A DNA stretch of 64,000 nt from Arthrobacter ruber (GTDB taxonomy: Bacteria > Actinomycetota > Actinomycetes > Actinomycetales > Micrococcaceae). A program made the translations under genes and the position numbers. The stretch covers positions 124,001 through 188,000 of the forward strand of contig NZ_PPTH01000014.1 in assembly GCF_002954225.1 (NCBI RefSeq), in the 5' to 3' direction. The notes beneath the pieces were generated by a model. The model did no database searches and was not told the origin of the DNA. It worked only from the letters and a program-made list of their open reading frames with translations. Below, piece by piece: positions 24,611 to 33,667 of this stretch (position 1 is its first letter; every line of letters starts with the position of its first letter).

Positions 24611-27600
24611 ATGTTCTTGCTCGACCCGATCGCGCCGGCCCTTCAACCGGACCTGGTCTTCTCCGCGACCGACCTCGTCGCGGCGAGCGAGTGCGAGTAC
24701 CGGACCCTGCGGATCCTCGACGAGAAGCTCGGCCGTGCCCCGAAGGCGGAGTTCGCCGTCGACGAGCTGCAGCAGCTCGCGGGTGCGCTGGGCGACGTCC
24801 ACGAACTCCGGGTACTGGAGGACCTGACCGCTCAGTACGGCCACTGGGACGCGGAGCGGAATACCGGGGTGTACCGGGTGGAGCGGGGAGAAACCCTGGA
24901 TCGAGCCGCGCTGCTCGCCAAGCACGAGGAGACTGCCGCCGTCCTCACCGCGGGGGCCGACGTCGTCTTCCAGGCCACGTTCTTCGACGGCGAATTCCTC
25001 GGCTACGCCGACTTCCTGGTTCGGCAGCCCCTCGACGCCGAGTACGCCGGACGCTACGCCGTGTGGGACACGAAGCTCGCCCGGCACGCCAAGGTTGGCG
25101 CACTCCTGCAGCTGGCGGCCTACGGCGACCAGCTGATCCGCCTCGGCCTCCAACCCGCGCCGCAGGTCACCCTCGTGCTGGGCGACCTCGAGCGCAGCGT
25201 CCACTCCCTCACCGACCTGCTGCCCGTCTACCGCGAACGGCGGGACCGGTTCCGCTCCCTCACCGGTGCACACCGCGCGACGGACACGGTGGTCGAATGG
25301 GGCCAGCGCGGTGTCGTGCATTGCGGACGCTGCGCCTACTGCGCCGAGCAAGTCGCCCTGCACCGGGACCTGCTGATGGTGGCCGGGATGACGTCGTCCC
25401 GGCGCAAGGACCTGATCAGCAGAGACATCACCACGATCGACGCGCTCGCCGAGTTGTCCGACGCCGAGACCCGAGGCCCCCTGGTGCGGCTGCGGGACCA
25501 GGCCCGGATGCAGACAGGCACCGCCGTCATCGACGGCTCGCGCTCTTTCGTCAAGAAAGGCGTCGAGCACACGATCAGCTATCGGGTGCTCGCCGAGCAC
25601 ACGCTGGCGACACTGCCCGCCCCGAGCGAGGGCGACATCTTCTTCGACTTCGAGGGCGATCCCCTCTGGCAGGACCCGCTCACCCGGAGTTGGGGGCTGG
25701 AGTACCTCTTCGGGGTGATGGAGCCGGCCGACGCCGGAGATGCGCCGGTGTTCCGGCCCTTCTGGGCGCACTCCCGCTGGGAGGAGCGGCAGGCGTTCCT
25801 CGCCTTCCTCGAGTACGTGGAGAAGCGCCGCAGCGCGCACCCGGACATGCGCATCTACCACTACGCGCCGTATGAGAAGACGGCGCTGCGCATCCTCTCG
25901 CTCCGGCATGGCGCCGGTGAGGACATCGTCGACGACTGGCTCCGCGCCGGCCTGCTGGTGGACCTGTACGCGACGGTCCGGCACTCGCTGCGGGTCTCCG
26001 CCGCCTCCTACTCCATCAAGGAACTCGAACCCCTCTACATGGGCAGTCACCTGCGCACCGGCGACGTGGCCGACGCCGGTGCCTCCGTGGTCGCGTACGC
26101 AAAGTACTGTGCGGCACGGGACGACGGCGACGAGGCAACCGCCGCAACGATCCTCGCCTCGATCACCGACTACAACGAGTACGACTGCCTCTCCACGTTG
26201 CGCCTGCGCGACTGGCTCCTGCAGCTGCCGCGGCCCGATGCGCCGACGGAGTCAGAGAATACCGACGGCGGCCGTGACGCACGGACGAAGCCCGAGCCGA
26301 GGCCCGCGGACGAGCCGACCCCGGACGAGATCCGGCTGCGCGACCACCTCGCCCAGCGTGCAGCGGACCACGCGCCAACAGCGGAGGACCAGGCGATCGC
26401 GATGGTCGCCGCCGCCACGGGCTACCACCGCCGCGAGCGCAAGCAGTTCTGGTGGGAGCACTTCGACCGGCTCGAGAACGACCGGGACAGCTGGTCCGAC
26501 CAGCGGGATGTCTTCATCGTGGAGTCCGCGACCGTGCTGGAGGACTGGGTGAAACCAACGTCGAGAGCGCGGACGGAGTCCCGGACAGTGCAGCTGCGGG
26601 GCGTCCTCGCGGACGGTTCGGACTTCCGTCCGGGCTCGACGTGGTTCCGCATGTTCGATGCGCCGGTGCCCGATGGCGTGCAGAGCTCGACGGACGGTCC
26701 GCTCGGCCGGGGCGGGTGTTTCGGAACGGTGGTCGAGCGCGTGGAGACGGACCCGGACGTTCCCGGCAGGACGCTGATGACGGTCACGGAAAAGTCGTCG
26801 GGGAACGTCCCGCCGTACCGGCAGCTGCCTACTGCCCTGACGCTCGATCAGCCGGTGGCCACGGTGAGCCTGGAGGCGTCCCTCGCCGAGTTGGCGAACT
26901 CGGTCGGCGCCGCGCTACCGGGTCTCCCGCGGCACCCTGGGCTCGATGTCCTCCGCCGCGCGTCGCCGCGGTTGGCGACGCGGGACGCACTGCCCGTCGT
27001 CGCGCATGACGGCTTCGGGCAGGCTGACTACGTCACCGCCGTGACCGACGCCGTGCTCGACCTCGACTCCTCCTACCTCGCGGTGCAGGGTCCGCCCGGC
27101 ACGGGCAAGACCTACGTGGGTTCGCGCGTCATCGCCCGGCTCGTGGCGCAGGGGTGGAAGGTCGGCGTCGTCGCGCAGTCCCATGCCGTCGTCGAGCACT
27201 TCCTCACAACAGCCGTCGCAGCGGGCGTGGACCCGGAACGGATCGGCAAGAAGCTGCAGAAGGAGCATCCTGTCCCCTGGCCGCATACCTCGGACAGTGC
27301 CATCGGTGCCCTGCTCACGGGGGATGATGGCTGCCTGATCGGCGGGACGTCGTGGTTCATGACCGGCAAGCTCGTCTCGCCCGGGTCGCTGGACCTGCTC
27401 GTGATCGACGAGGCCGGACAGTTCTCGCTCGCCAACACGCTTGCAGTCTCCCGGGCGTCGTCACGCCTGATGCTGCTGGGTGACCCGCAGCAACTGCCGC
27501 AGGTCACGCAGGGTTCGCACCCGGAGCCTGTGGACGAGTCGGCTCTGGGCTGGCTGTCCGCCGGACACGCGACGCTCCCCGCCCGCCTCGGCTACTTCCT

Positions 27601-28228
27601 CGCCGACTCCTGGCGCATGCACCCAGACCTGTGTGGCGCCGTGTCACGGCTCAGCTACGACGGCAAGCTCGCCGCCGCACCCGCTGCCGCGGAACGCCGA
27701 CTCGAGGGGTTGCCGGCCGGAGTCGACGTCGTCCTCGTCGACCACGCCGGCAATGTCGTGGCGTCGGACGAGGAGGCAGCGGAGGTCGTCGTGCAGGCGC
27801 GCAGGCACCTTGGTCTGCCGTGGCACCCGGGCGGGGACGAGCTGCCTCGGCCGCTGGCGCAGAGCGACGTGCTGGTGGTTGCCGCCTACAACGCGCAGGT
27901 GCAGAAGATCCGCGCCGCCCTCGACGCCGCGGATCTCCGGGACATCCGGGTGGGGACGGTCGACAAGTTCCAGGGGCAGGAGGCCGCGGTGGTGCTGGTG
28001 AGCATGGCCTGTTCCTCGGTGTCCGAGGCGCCGCGCGGCGTGGAGTTCCTGCTGAACCGAAACCGCATCAATGTGGCCGTCTCGCGGGGCCAGTGGCGTG
28101 CCGCCGTCATCCGCTCGCGCGAGCTGACGAACTTCATGCCCGGCCGTCCCTCCGGCCTTGAGGAGTTGGGCGCGTTCATCGGCCTCGGCGCCGGGACCGC
28201 ACACCAGGTCACCGCAGCGAGCGGCTGA
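24611..28228 (+). CDS. TM0106-family RecB-like nuclease fused to a superfamily I helicase
   Basis: A 1205-residue protein in three parts. Residues about 15-250 form a Cas4/RecB-like nuclease: GYADF near 138, VWDTKLA near 157, QLAAYGDQL near 170, and cysteines in SECEY and HCGRCAYC that could hold an iron-sulfur cluster. Residues about 340-560 are an RNase H-like exonuclease domain, with FFDFEGDP and DYNEYDCLSTLRLRDW. Residues about 800-1190 are a Dna2/UPF1-type helicase with Walker A GPPGTGKT near 826, IDEAGQFS near 931, VDKFQGQE near 1117 and NVAVSRG. A role in DNA repair or foreign-DNA degradation is probable. It stands alone with a short upstream gap. Confidence 0.9.
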   Translation: MFLLDPIAPALQPDLVFSATDLVAASECEYRTLRILDEKLGRAPKAEFAVDELQQLAGALGDVHELRVLEDLTAQYGHWDAERNTGVYRVERGETLDRAALLAKHEETAAVLTAGADVVFQATFFDGEFLGYADFLVRQPLDAEYAGRYAVWDTKLARHAKVGALLQLAAYGDQLIRLGLQPAPQVTLVLGDLERSVHSLTDLLPVYRERRDRFRSLTGAHRATDTVVEWGQRGVVHCGRCAYCAEQVALHRDLLMVAGMTSSRRKDLISRDITTIDALAELSDAETRGPLVRLRDQARMQTGTAVIDGSRSFVKKGVEHTISYRVLAEHTLATLPAPSEGDIFFDFEGDPLWQDPLTRSWGLEYLFGVMEPADAGDAPVFRPFWAHSRWEERQAFLAFLEYVEKRRSAHPDMRIYHYAPYEKTALRILSLRHGAGEDIVDDWLRAGLLVDLYATVRHSLRVSAASYSIKELEPLYMGSHLRTGDVADAGASVVAYAKYCAARDDGDEATAATILASITDYNEYDCLSTLRLRDWLLQLPRPDAPTESENTDGGRDARTKPEPRPADEPTPDEIRLRDHLAQRAADHAPTAEDQAIAMVAAATGYHRRERKQFWWEHFDRLENDRDSWSDQRDVFIVESATVLEDWVKPTSRARTESRTVQLRGVLADGSDFRPGSTWFRMFDAPVPDGVQSSTDGPLGRGGCFGTVVERVETDPDVPGRTLMTVTEKSSGNVPPYRQLPTALTLDQPVATVSLEASLAELANSVGAALPGLPRHPGLDVLRRASPRLATRDALPVVAHDGFGQADYVTAVTDAVLDLDSSYLAVQGPPGTGKTYVGSRVIARLVAQGWKVGVVAQSHAVVEHFLTTAVAAGVDPERIGKKLQKEHPVPWPHTSDSAIGALLTGDDGCLIGGTSWFMTGKLVSPGSLDLLVIDEAGQFSLANTLAVSRASSRLMLLGDPQQLPQVTQGSHPEPVDESALGWLSAGHATLPARLGYFLADSWRMHPDLCGAVSRLSYDGKLAAAPAAAERRLEGLPAGVDVVLVDHAGNVVASDEEAAEVVVQARRHLGLPWHPGGDELPRPLAQSDVLVVAAYNAQVQKIRAALDAADLRDIRVGTVDKFQGQEAAVVLVSMACSSVSEAPRGVEFLLNRNRINVAVSRGQWRAAVIRSRELTNFMPGRPSGLEELGAFIGLGAGTAHQVTAASG

Positions 28229-28285
28229 CGCCCGAAGGGCCGCCTAGGCTGAACCCGACCGCCAGTTCCCTCTTCAAGGAGAGCC

Positions 28286-28609
28286 ATGACCTACGAACTT
28301 CGCACCTACACCGCCTCGCCGGGCAAGATGGACGCCCTGCTGAACAGGTTCCGCGACTCCACCATCAACCTGTTCATCGAGCACAACATGAAGAGCCTGG
28401 GCTATTGGACGCCCGTCGACTCCCCCGACGTCCTCGTCTACCTGCTTCAACACGACGGCGATCCGAAGGCCAACTGGAAGGCATTCGGCACGGACCAGCG
28501 CTGGATCGACGCGAAGTCGGCATCGGAGACGGACGGGCCGCTCGCGGCCAAGATCGAATCGGTGATGCTGGAAGGGACGGACCTCTACCCCATCGCCGTC
28601 GCCCGGTAG
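28286..28609 (+). CDS. NIPSNAP family protein
   Basis: A 107-residue ferredoxin-like (dimeric alpha-beta barrel) protein. It begins YELRTYTASPGKMDALLNRF, the standard NIPSNAP opening, and includes SLGYWTPVDSPDVLVYLLQH. AAGGAGAG precedes the ATG. Bacterial members have no settled function. The TAG stop is inside the stem of a strong terminator hairpin. Confidence 0.88.
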   Translation: MTYELRTYTASPGKMDALLNRFRDSTINLFIEHNMKSLGYWTPVDSPDVLVYLLQHDGDPKANWKAFGTDQRWIDAKSASETDGPLAAKIESVMLEGTDLYPIAVAR

Positions 28610-28633
28610 GTGTCAGGCGACTGACACCTACCG
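28604..28633 (+). terminator. Hairpin terminator overlapping the NIPSNAP stop codon
   Basis: A 13-bp perfect stem (CGGTAGGTGTCAG and its complement) closed by a GCGA tetraloop, which contains the TAG stop of the NIPSNAP gene. There is no long U tract, as is common in high-GC actinobacteria. Confidence 0.65.
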
Positions 28634-28772
28634 CGCCACGACGCCTTGTTGCGGGAGTCCCGGCAGAGCACCGCGGTCAGGTCGTCGCCCGCCGGGCCAC
28701 CGTCCACCGAACCCTTGACAGGACGGAACGGCGACTTCATATTCGGCGTGTACGTCGAACGAAGGAGCGACC

Positions 28773-29126
28773 GTGGCGACCCCCAACCCTCGTGAAAGCC
28801 TGGTGCAGAGGCTTCGGGACCTGCTGGCCTCGCACCGGAACGTGCGTGAAGTACGGATGTTCGGACTCCAGTCGTTCATGGTCGATGACAGTCTGGCGGT
28901 CGGCGTCGGCCGGAACGGGGACCTGCTCGTCCGCACCGATCCTGCCCGGTACGACGATCTGCTGGAGCGAGGCGGCGTACCGGCCCAGATGGGCGGCGAC
29001 CGGCCGATGGGTCGCGGATGGCTGACCGTGCCGGGTGAGCGGATCACGGACGATGCCGACCTCGCCTTCTGGCTCCGGGTGGGCACAGACTCCCGCCGGC
29101 CGCAGACGTCGTCCGGCACGCAGTAG
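28773..29126 (+). CDS. TfoX/Sxy N-terminal domain-like protein
   Basis: A 117-residue protein. Its core has the TfoX N-terminal pattern: VREVRMFGLQSFMVDDSLAVGV, then DLLVRTDPARYDDLL and a C-terminal FWLRVG. There is no DNA-binding or C-terminal TfoX domain. Stand-alone members in actinobacteria are uncharacterised and should not be assumed to regulate competence. The GTG start follows GAAGGAG. Confidence 0.8.
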   Translation: MATPNPRESLVQRLRDLLASHRNVREVRMFGLQSFMVDDSLAVGVGRNGDLLVRTDPARYDDLLERGGVPAQMGGDRPMGRGWLTVPGERITDDADLAFWLRVGTDSRRPQTSSGTQ

Positions 29127-29186
29127 CACCCGATGTACGGGATGCCGGCAAGGGCGGAGTGAATCAGCCCCCCGGCCCGGGATACG

Positions 29187-29219
29187 ACGATGCCCGGCAC
29201 AGTATGCGCCGGGCATCGT
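29187..29219. terminator. Bidirectional terminator between converging genes
   Basis: A 12-bp perfect stem (ACGATGCCCGGC with GCCGGGCATCGT) and a 9-base loop, in the 107-bp gap between the plus-strand TfoX-like gene and the minus-strand nucleotidase gene. It can serve both. Confidence 0.75.
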
Positions 29220-29233
29220 TACTGCTGGTCGCA

Positions 29234-32200
29234 TCAGCGAGCGGTGACGTCCCCGCCCCGACGGAGCCGCACCAGCAGCAGCGCCCCGCCGAGCAGCGCG
29301 AGCGCCACACCCGCTCCGGCGACCAGCAGCACATTCGCACCGGTGTCGGCGAGGTTTCCGCTGACTCTGTAGGAACCGTCGTCGTTACCGAAGCCGGCAC
29401 CGTCGTTGCCGGAGCCAGAACCGGACCCGGAACCGGAGCCGTCGCCGCCGCCCGAACCGCCGCCGCCCGAACCGTCCGAGTCGCCGCCGTCCGAGTCGCC
29501 GTCGCCCGCTATGGGATCACCGGTGGGACCGGGAGGAGGAGTAGGCGTCGGAGTGGGCGTCGGCGGAGGTGTGGGAGTCGGGGTGGGCGTCGGGGTCGGG
29601 GTCGGAGTAGGCGTCTTGCCCGGGTCTGTCCCGACGGCCGCACGGCCGACCGCCGCCGGCTCCACCGGGCTGAACGCCTCGAAGTACTCCACAGCGGCGA
29701 TGAGGTCGATCTGCCCCGAGTCCGCTGGGTTGGCGCCCTCGGTGAAGACCGTGAAGCCGTCACCGCCGCCCGCGAGGAACGAGTTGGTGGTCACGCGGAA
29801 CACCTGCTCGTCCGTGACCGCCGCACCCTCGAAGCTGATCGAGGTGATGCGCTGCCCCAGCGGGGCCTCGGGCTGGTAGGTGTAGCCGAAGCCCTCCGAG
29901 ACGCCGAGGTGCAGCTTGTCCGCCGGATCCTCCGACCGCCACTGCTGCTCCAGCAGCTGCTTCAGCTGGGCTCCCGTGAGGTCCAGGGTGAAGAGCGTGT
30001 TGCCGAAGGGCTGCACGGCTGCAACCTCCGCGTAGGTGACCACACCGCCGTCGTCCCCGAACAATAGGTCCGCGCGGACCCCGCCGGGGTTCATGAACGC
30101 GATCTGTGCGGGCTCACCGCCGAACGCAGCGTTCGACGTCGCCTCCAGCTGGATGTCCGCGATCAGGTTCGAGAGGGACGACTCCGTGGCGCGGTCCGCG
30201 GCACGCGTGATGTCCGCCGTGATGGAGCCGACCGGGACGGCGCCCTCGATATCGGCGGCGGCCTTCGCCTCGGCGACGATCGCCGCGACCTCGGGGTCCG
30301 CCGGGTACAGCGGCGCGTTGTCCGCGGTCAGCGGCAGGAGTGCCGCCTCGACCGAGACGACATCACGGGTCTCCCGATCCACGCGCACCTGCAGCTGGTC
30401 CAGCATGGTGCCGTACTGGCCGGCCTGCAGCACCGGGCGCTCGCGGCCCTCCAGCCCCGCGACCGGGAACGAGCAGTTGTACGCCTGGTGGGTGTGCCCC
30501 GAGAAGATGGCGTCGATGCCGGCAGATGCGCCGCGGACCAGCTCGCCATAGGGCGACTGCTCGGCGCCGATGGTGGCGCAGTCGGTGCTGCCGGAGCCGT
30601 CGTGCGCGAGGAGGACGACGACGTCGGCCTCACCGTTCGCGTCGTCGCCGTCGCGCAGCTGGGTGGCCACGCGGTTCGCGGCCTCCAGCTGGTTGCCGAA
30701 GTCCAGGTCCGCGATGCCCGCCGGGGAGACGAGCGTCGGCGTGGCCTCGGTGACGGTGCCGATAAAGCCGACCCGCACGCCGTCGACCTCCTCCACGTGG
30801 TACTCGTCCAGCACAGGGTTCTTGGTGCCCTTGGCGTACACGTTGGCGCCGAGGCCGTAGCGTGTGTCGCCGTAACGCGGCAGGACGCGGTCCGTGAGGT
30901 CCGCGAAACCGCGGTCGAACTCGTGGTTGCCCACCGCGGAGACATCGAGGCCCGCCGTGACGAGCGCGTCGATGGTCGGGTTGTCCTGCTGCGAGAAGGA
31001 CGTGAAGGTGGATGCGCCGATGCTGTCGCCCGCCGAGACGAAGAGGGTGTTCGGGTTCTCCGCCGTCAGGGTGTTCACCGCGCCACCGATCACGGCGGCC
31101 CCCGCCTCCGCCCGGTTCGGCTCGAGGCGCCCGTGGAAGTCGTTGATGCCGAGCACCTGCACCGTGGTGGTATCCGTGGTGATGTCGAACAGCGTGGTGG
31201 TGCCCGAGACCTCGTTGCCGACCGCGATCATCGGCTTGCCCGTCGGCGAACCGTTCGCCGGTATGAAGGTGAGGCCCTCGGGGCCGAGATCGCCCGCGAG
31301 CGCCAGGTTGCCGCCGTCGCCCACGGACTGCGAGAAGTCGCGGTTGTTCACATAAGTGACGAAGGTGCTGGTGGCGGGGTCGGTGATGTCGTACACCATG
31401 ATGCCGCCAACGCGCTCGAGGCCGATGAAGGCGTAGGTGCGGCCGTCGATCACGCCAATGGTGAGGTTCTCGGGCTCGGGGCCCTTGTCGTCACTGCGGC
31501 CCTCGAGGTTGGACTCCGTGTGGTTGGAGTTGAAGAAGCCGGGGTTCGCCGCGGCGGTGATGCGCTCGAAGTCCTCCCCGGAGTCGAAGACCTGCTCGCC
31601 GCCGGTGGTCCAGATGGAGAAGCTGCGGCTGCCGAACGCGAAGAGCTCGTCGTAGCAGCCCTCCGGGGTGAGGCCGCTGGCCGTGCTGACGTTCAGGCGG
31701 CCGAGGTCGGCGTCGCCGGTCAGCCCCGCGAGGGGGCTCGTCTCGCACAGCGGTGCCAGACCGTCCGTGCCGAGGTCCTTCACGCGGGCGGGCTCCGCGT
31801 AGTCGCCCCACTCACGGGCGTCACCCTCGTTCGCGGTGACGAGGTACGTCTGCTCGCCTGCGGTGTAGGCGTTGATGCCGTCCGGCATGTATAGGCCGTT
31901 GAGGCCCTTGTACGTGCGGATGTTCACCGTCGGCGCGTCCCGCGGATCGCGGTCCGACGCGTCGAGTCCGTTGCCAGGAAGGCCGTGGTCCTTCGCGCCG
32001 AGCGGCCAGATGTCCGTGACGGTTGCGGACGCGAGATCCACGACGGCGACGGCATTCGCCTCCTGCAGCGCGGCGTACGCGGTGCCGCCGTCGATCGCGA
32101 TGTACTCGGGCTCGAGCCCCTCGGAGACGGGTCGCGTGGAGCCTTCGACGCCCGCGAAAACGCGGACGCCGTCGGGCAGTACCCTGGTGCCGCCGTTCTC

Positions 32201-32857
32201 CGGTGCCTCGAACGCCCCGAAGCCCGCCGTGCGGACGGCTTCCTGGGCAGGTGCGGCCACTGTGGCGGGCAGTGACACGACGCTGATCGAGCCCTCGGGG
32301 TCCACCGTGTAGTCGTCGTTCGGCTCGCCCTCGTTGGCGACGACGGCGAGTGTGCCGTCCTTCGAGATGCTCACCATGTCCGGCAGGGCACCGACCTGCA
32401 CGGAACCGAGGATCACACCGTTTCCGGCGACGTCGAAGAAGACGAGGGATCCGGCGTCGGTCCTGGTGGGCGACTCCAGCGCGATGACGCCGAGGCCGTC
32501 GGTCCGGATGGCCACGGAGTTCGCGACGCCGGCTCCCGCGATGGTGAAGAGCTTGACCGGTGTGGTGGGGTCGGCGAGGTCGAGCACGTCCACGGCACCT
32601 GCCTGCGCGTTGACGACGAACAGGCGCTTGCTCGCAGCGTGGTAGGCGACGATCTCGGCCGCTGATTCGTCGAAGACCCCGCTCTCGTACGAGCCGATCG
32701 GGGTGAGGCTGAGGGCTGCGTCGGGTGCCGAGGAGCTGATGGGCTCCGGGACGACGGCGGCGCTCGCGGGCAGTGCCAGCAGCAGGGTGCCGGTCACGGC
32801 GACGGCGGCGACGGCGGCCTGCGCGCGCAGTCGGCGGGTGGGACGGGACGGAGTCAT
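29234..32857 (-). CDS. Secreted choice-of-anchor I / 5'-nucleotidase fusion with LAxTG wall anchor
   Basis: A 1207-residue surface protein. Residues 1-35 are a signal peptide ending ALPASA-AV. Residues about 40-540 form a beta-propeller 'choice-of-anchor I' domain. Residues about 565-1090 are a UshA-type metallophosphoesterase and 5'-nucleotidase C-terminal domain: LGINDFHGRLEPN, VGNHEFDRG, FSGHTHQAY and NPGGVRADL. A Thr-Pro linker and a Gly/Ser/Asp-rich linker follow. The tail is LADTG (about 1169-1173), a hydrophobic helix and RLRRGG, a sortase E-type sorting signal. It probably releases phosphate from extracellular nucleotides. The ATG at 32857 starts the signal peptide; a longer frame to 32932 is rejected. 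Confidence 0.92.
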   Translation of the reverse strand: MTPSRPTRRLRAQAAVAAVAVTGTLLLALPASAAVVPEPISSSAPDAALSLTPIGSYESGVFDESAAEIVAYHAASKRLFVVNAQAGAVDVLDLADPTTPVKLFTIAGAGVANSVAIRTDGLGVIALESPTRTDAGSLVFFDVAGNGVILGSVQVGALPDMVSISKDGTLAVVANEGEPNDDYTVDPEGSISVVSLPATVAAPAQEAVRTAGFGAFEAPENGGTRVLPDGVRVFAGVEGSTRPVSEGLEPEYIAIDGGTAYAALQEANAVAVVDLASATVTDIWPLGAKDHGLPGNGLDASDRDPRDAPTVNIRTYKGLNGLYMPDGINAYTAGEQTYLVTANEGDAREWGDYAEPARVKDLGTDGLAPLCETSPLAGLTGDADLGRLNVSTASGLTPEGCYDELFAFGSRSFSIWTTGGEQVFDSGEDFERITAAANPGFFNSNHTESNLEGRSDDKGPEPENLTIGVIDGRTYAFIGLERVGGIMVYDITDPATSTFVTYVNNRDFSQSVGDGGNLALAGDLGPEGLTFIPANGSPTGKPMIAVGNEVSGTTTLFDITTDTTTVQVLGINDFHGRLEPNRAEAGAAVIGGAVNTLTAENPNTLFVSAGDSIGASTFTSFSQQDNPTIDALVTAGLDVSAVGNHEFDRGFADLTDRVLPRYGDTRYGLGANVYAKGTKNPVLDEYHVEEVDGVRVGFIGTVTEATPTLVSPAGIADLDFGNQLEAANRVATQLRDGDDANGEADVVVLLAHDGSGSTDCATIGAEQSPYGELVRGASAGIDAIFSGHTHQAYNCSFPVAGLEGRERPVLQAGQYGTMLDQLQVRVDRETRDVVSVEAALLPLTADNAPLYPADPEVAAIVAEAKAAADIEGAVPVGSITADITRAADRATESSLSNLIADIQLEATSNAAFGGEPAQIAFMNPGGVRADLLFGDDGGVVTYAEVAAVQPFGNTLFTLDLTGAQLKQLLEQQWRSEDPADKLHLGVSEGFGYTYQPEAPLGQRITSISFEGAAVTDEQVFRVTTNSFLAGGGDGFTVFTEGANPADSGQIDLIAAVEYFEAFSPVEPAAVGRAAVGTDPGKTPTPTPTPTPTPTPTPPPTPTPTPTPPPGPTGDPIAGDGDSDGGDSDGSGGGGSGGGDGSGSGSGSGSGNDGAGFGNDDGSYRVSGNLADTGANVLLVAGAGVALALLGGALLLVRLRRGGDVTAR

Positions 32858-33032
32858 GGTTCTCCCGGGCGGACGAGGTGGGTGCGAACCTCTCCTGTCT
32901 ACGAACCGAACGTGGCGGTGGGGTGAACGCACGGGGGTTCCGGGATGTCGGTCGCGGGGCGATTCGGCCCCATTACGGCCATCGGCCGGTACGGCTCCAG
33001 CAACGGGCCCACGGAGGCCCAGTGCTGAAGGC

Positions 33033-33485
33033 TCAGCCCCTGGTCGGCCGCACGCCCGTCGAGGACGGCCGGAGCGTCCGGCGGTCCCGCCACGCAGCCG
33101 TCGACCACAGCGCCCAGAGCACCAGCACCGGCTGGAAGAACAGGCGCGTCAGGCGCGCGCCGTCGGAATCCAGCCCGAAGGCGCTGACGCCGTCGACGTA
33201 CTGGGCGATGTTGCCCGGGAAGACGGCGATGAAGAACACCGCGACCACCCACCCCACGAGCACGCGGTACCTGCCGAGGAGCACCAGCGCGGCGCCCAGC
33301 ACCAGTTCGACGACGCCGGATGCCAGCACCACGACGTCGGCGTCGAGTGGCAGCCACCCGGGAACCTGCGCGGAGAACTCCGACCGGGCGAACGTCAGGT
33401 GGGCTGCGCCGGCGAACAGAAGAAACGCCCCGAGCACCAGTCGGGCGGCGGTCCGGGGCGCCGAGGTACCGGCTGGAGGCGTCAT
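33033..33485 (-). CDS. DoxX-like four-helix membrane protein
   Basis: A 150-residue integral membrane protein with four hydrophobic segments: LVLGAFLLFAGAAHLTF, VVLASGVVELVLGAALVLL, LVGWVVAVFFIAVFPG and LFFQPVLVLWALW. The AGAAHLTF and ELVLGAALVL patterns fit the DoxX/MauE superfamily. Its role is unknown; relatives are linked to quinone or redox functions. The ATG has no Shine-Dalgarno sequence and is preceded closely by TATTGT, so a leaderless transcript is possible. Confidence 0.78.
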   Translation of the reverse strand: MTPPAGTSAPRTAARLVLGAFLLFAGAAHLTFARSEFSAQVPGWLPLDADVVVLASGVVELVLGAALVLLGRYRVLVGWVVAVFFIAVFPGNIAQYVDGVSAFGLDSDGARLTRLFFQPVLVLWALWSTAAWRDRRTLRPSSTGVRPTRG

Positions 33486-33667
33486 CTAGCGCACAATAGC
33501 GGCAATGCGTAGGACTCGGATAAAGTCGGGGTGCTGTCATCCGCAGTCTCCAGCATCGTCGAGCCCGACCAGGTAGGAATCCGTCCCGTGGGACGGCATC
33601 CTCCGGGTGCGGACTGCAGGGGCATGGTGGACGACGGATTGCCGCCCGCCCCACGAAGGAGACCGCC

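Noticed and set aside
29515-29620. GT-rich repetitive stretch
   Set aside because: It is the coding sequence of the Thr-Pro linker in the nucleotidase fusion, not an independent repeat element.
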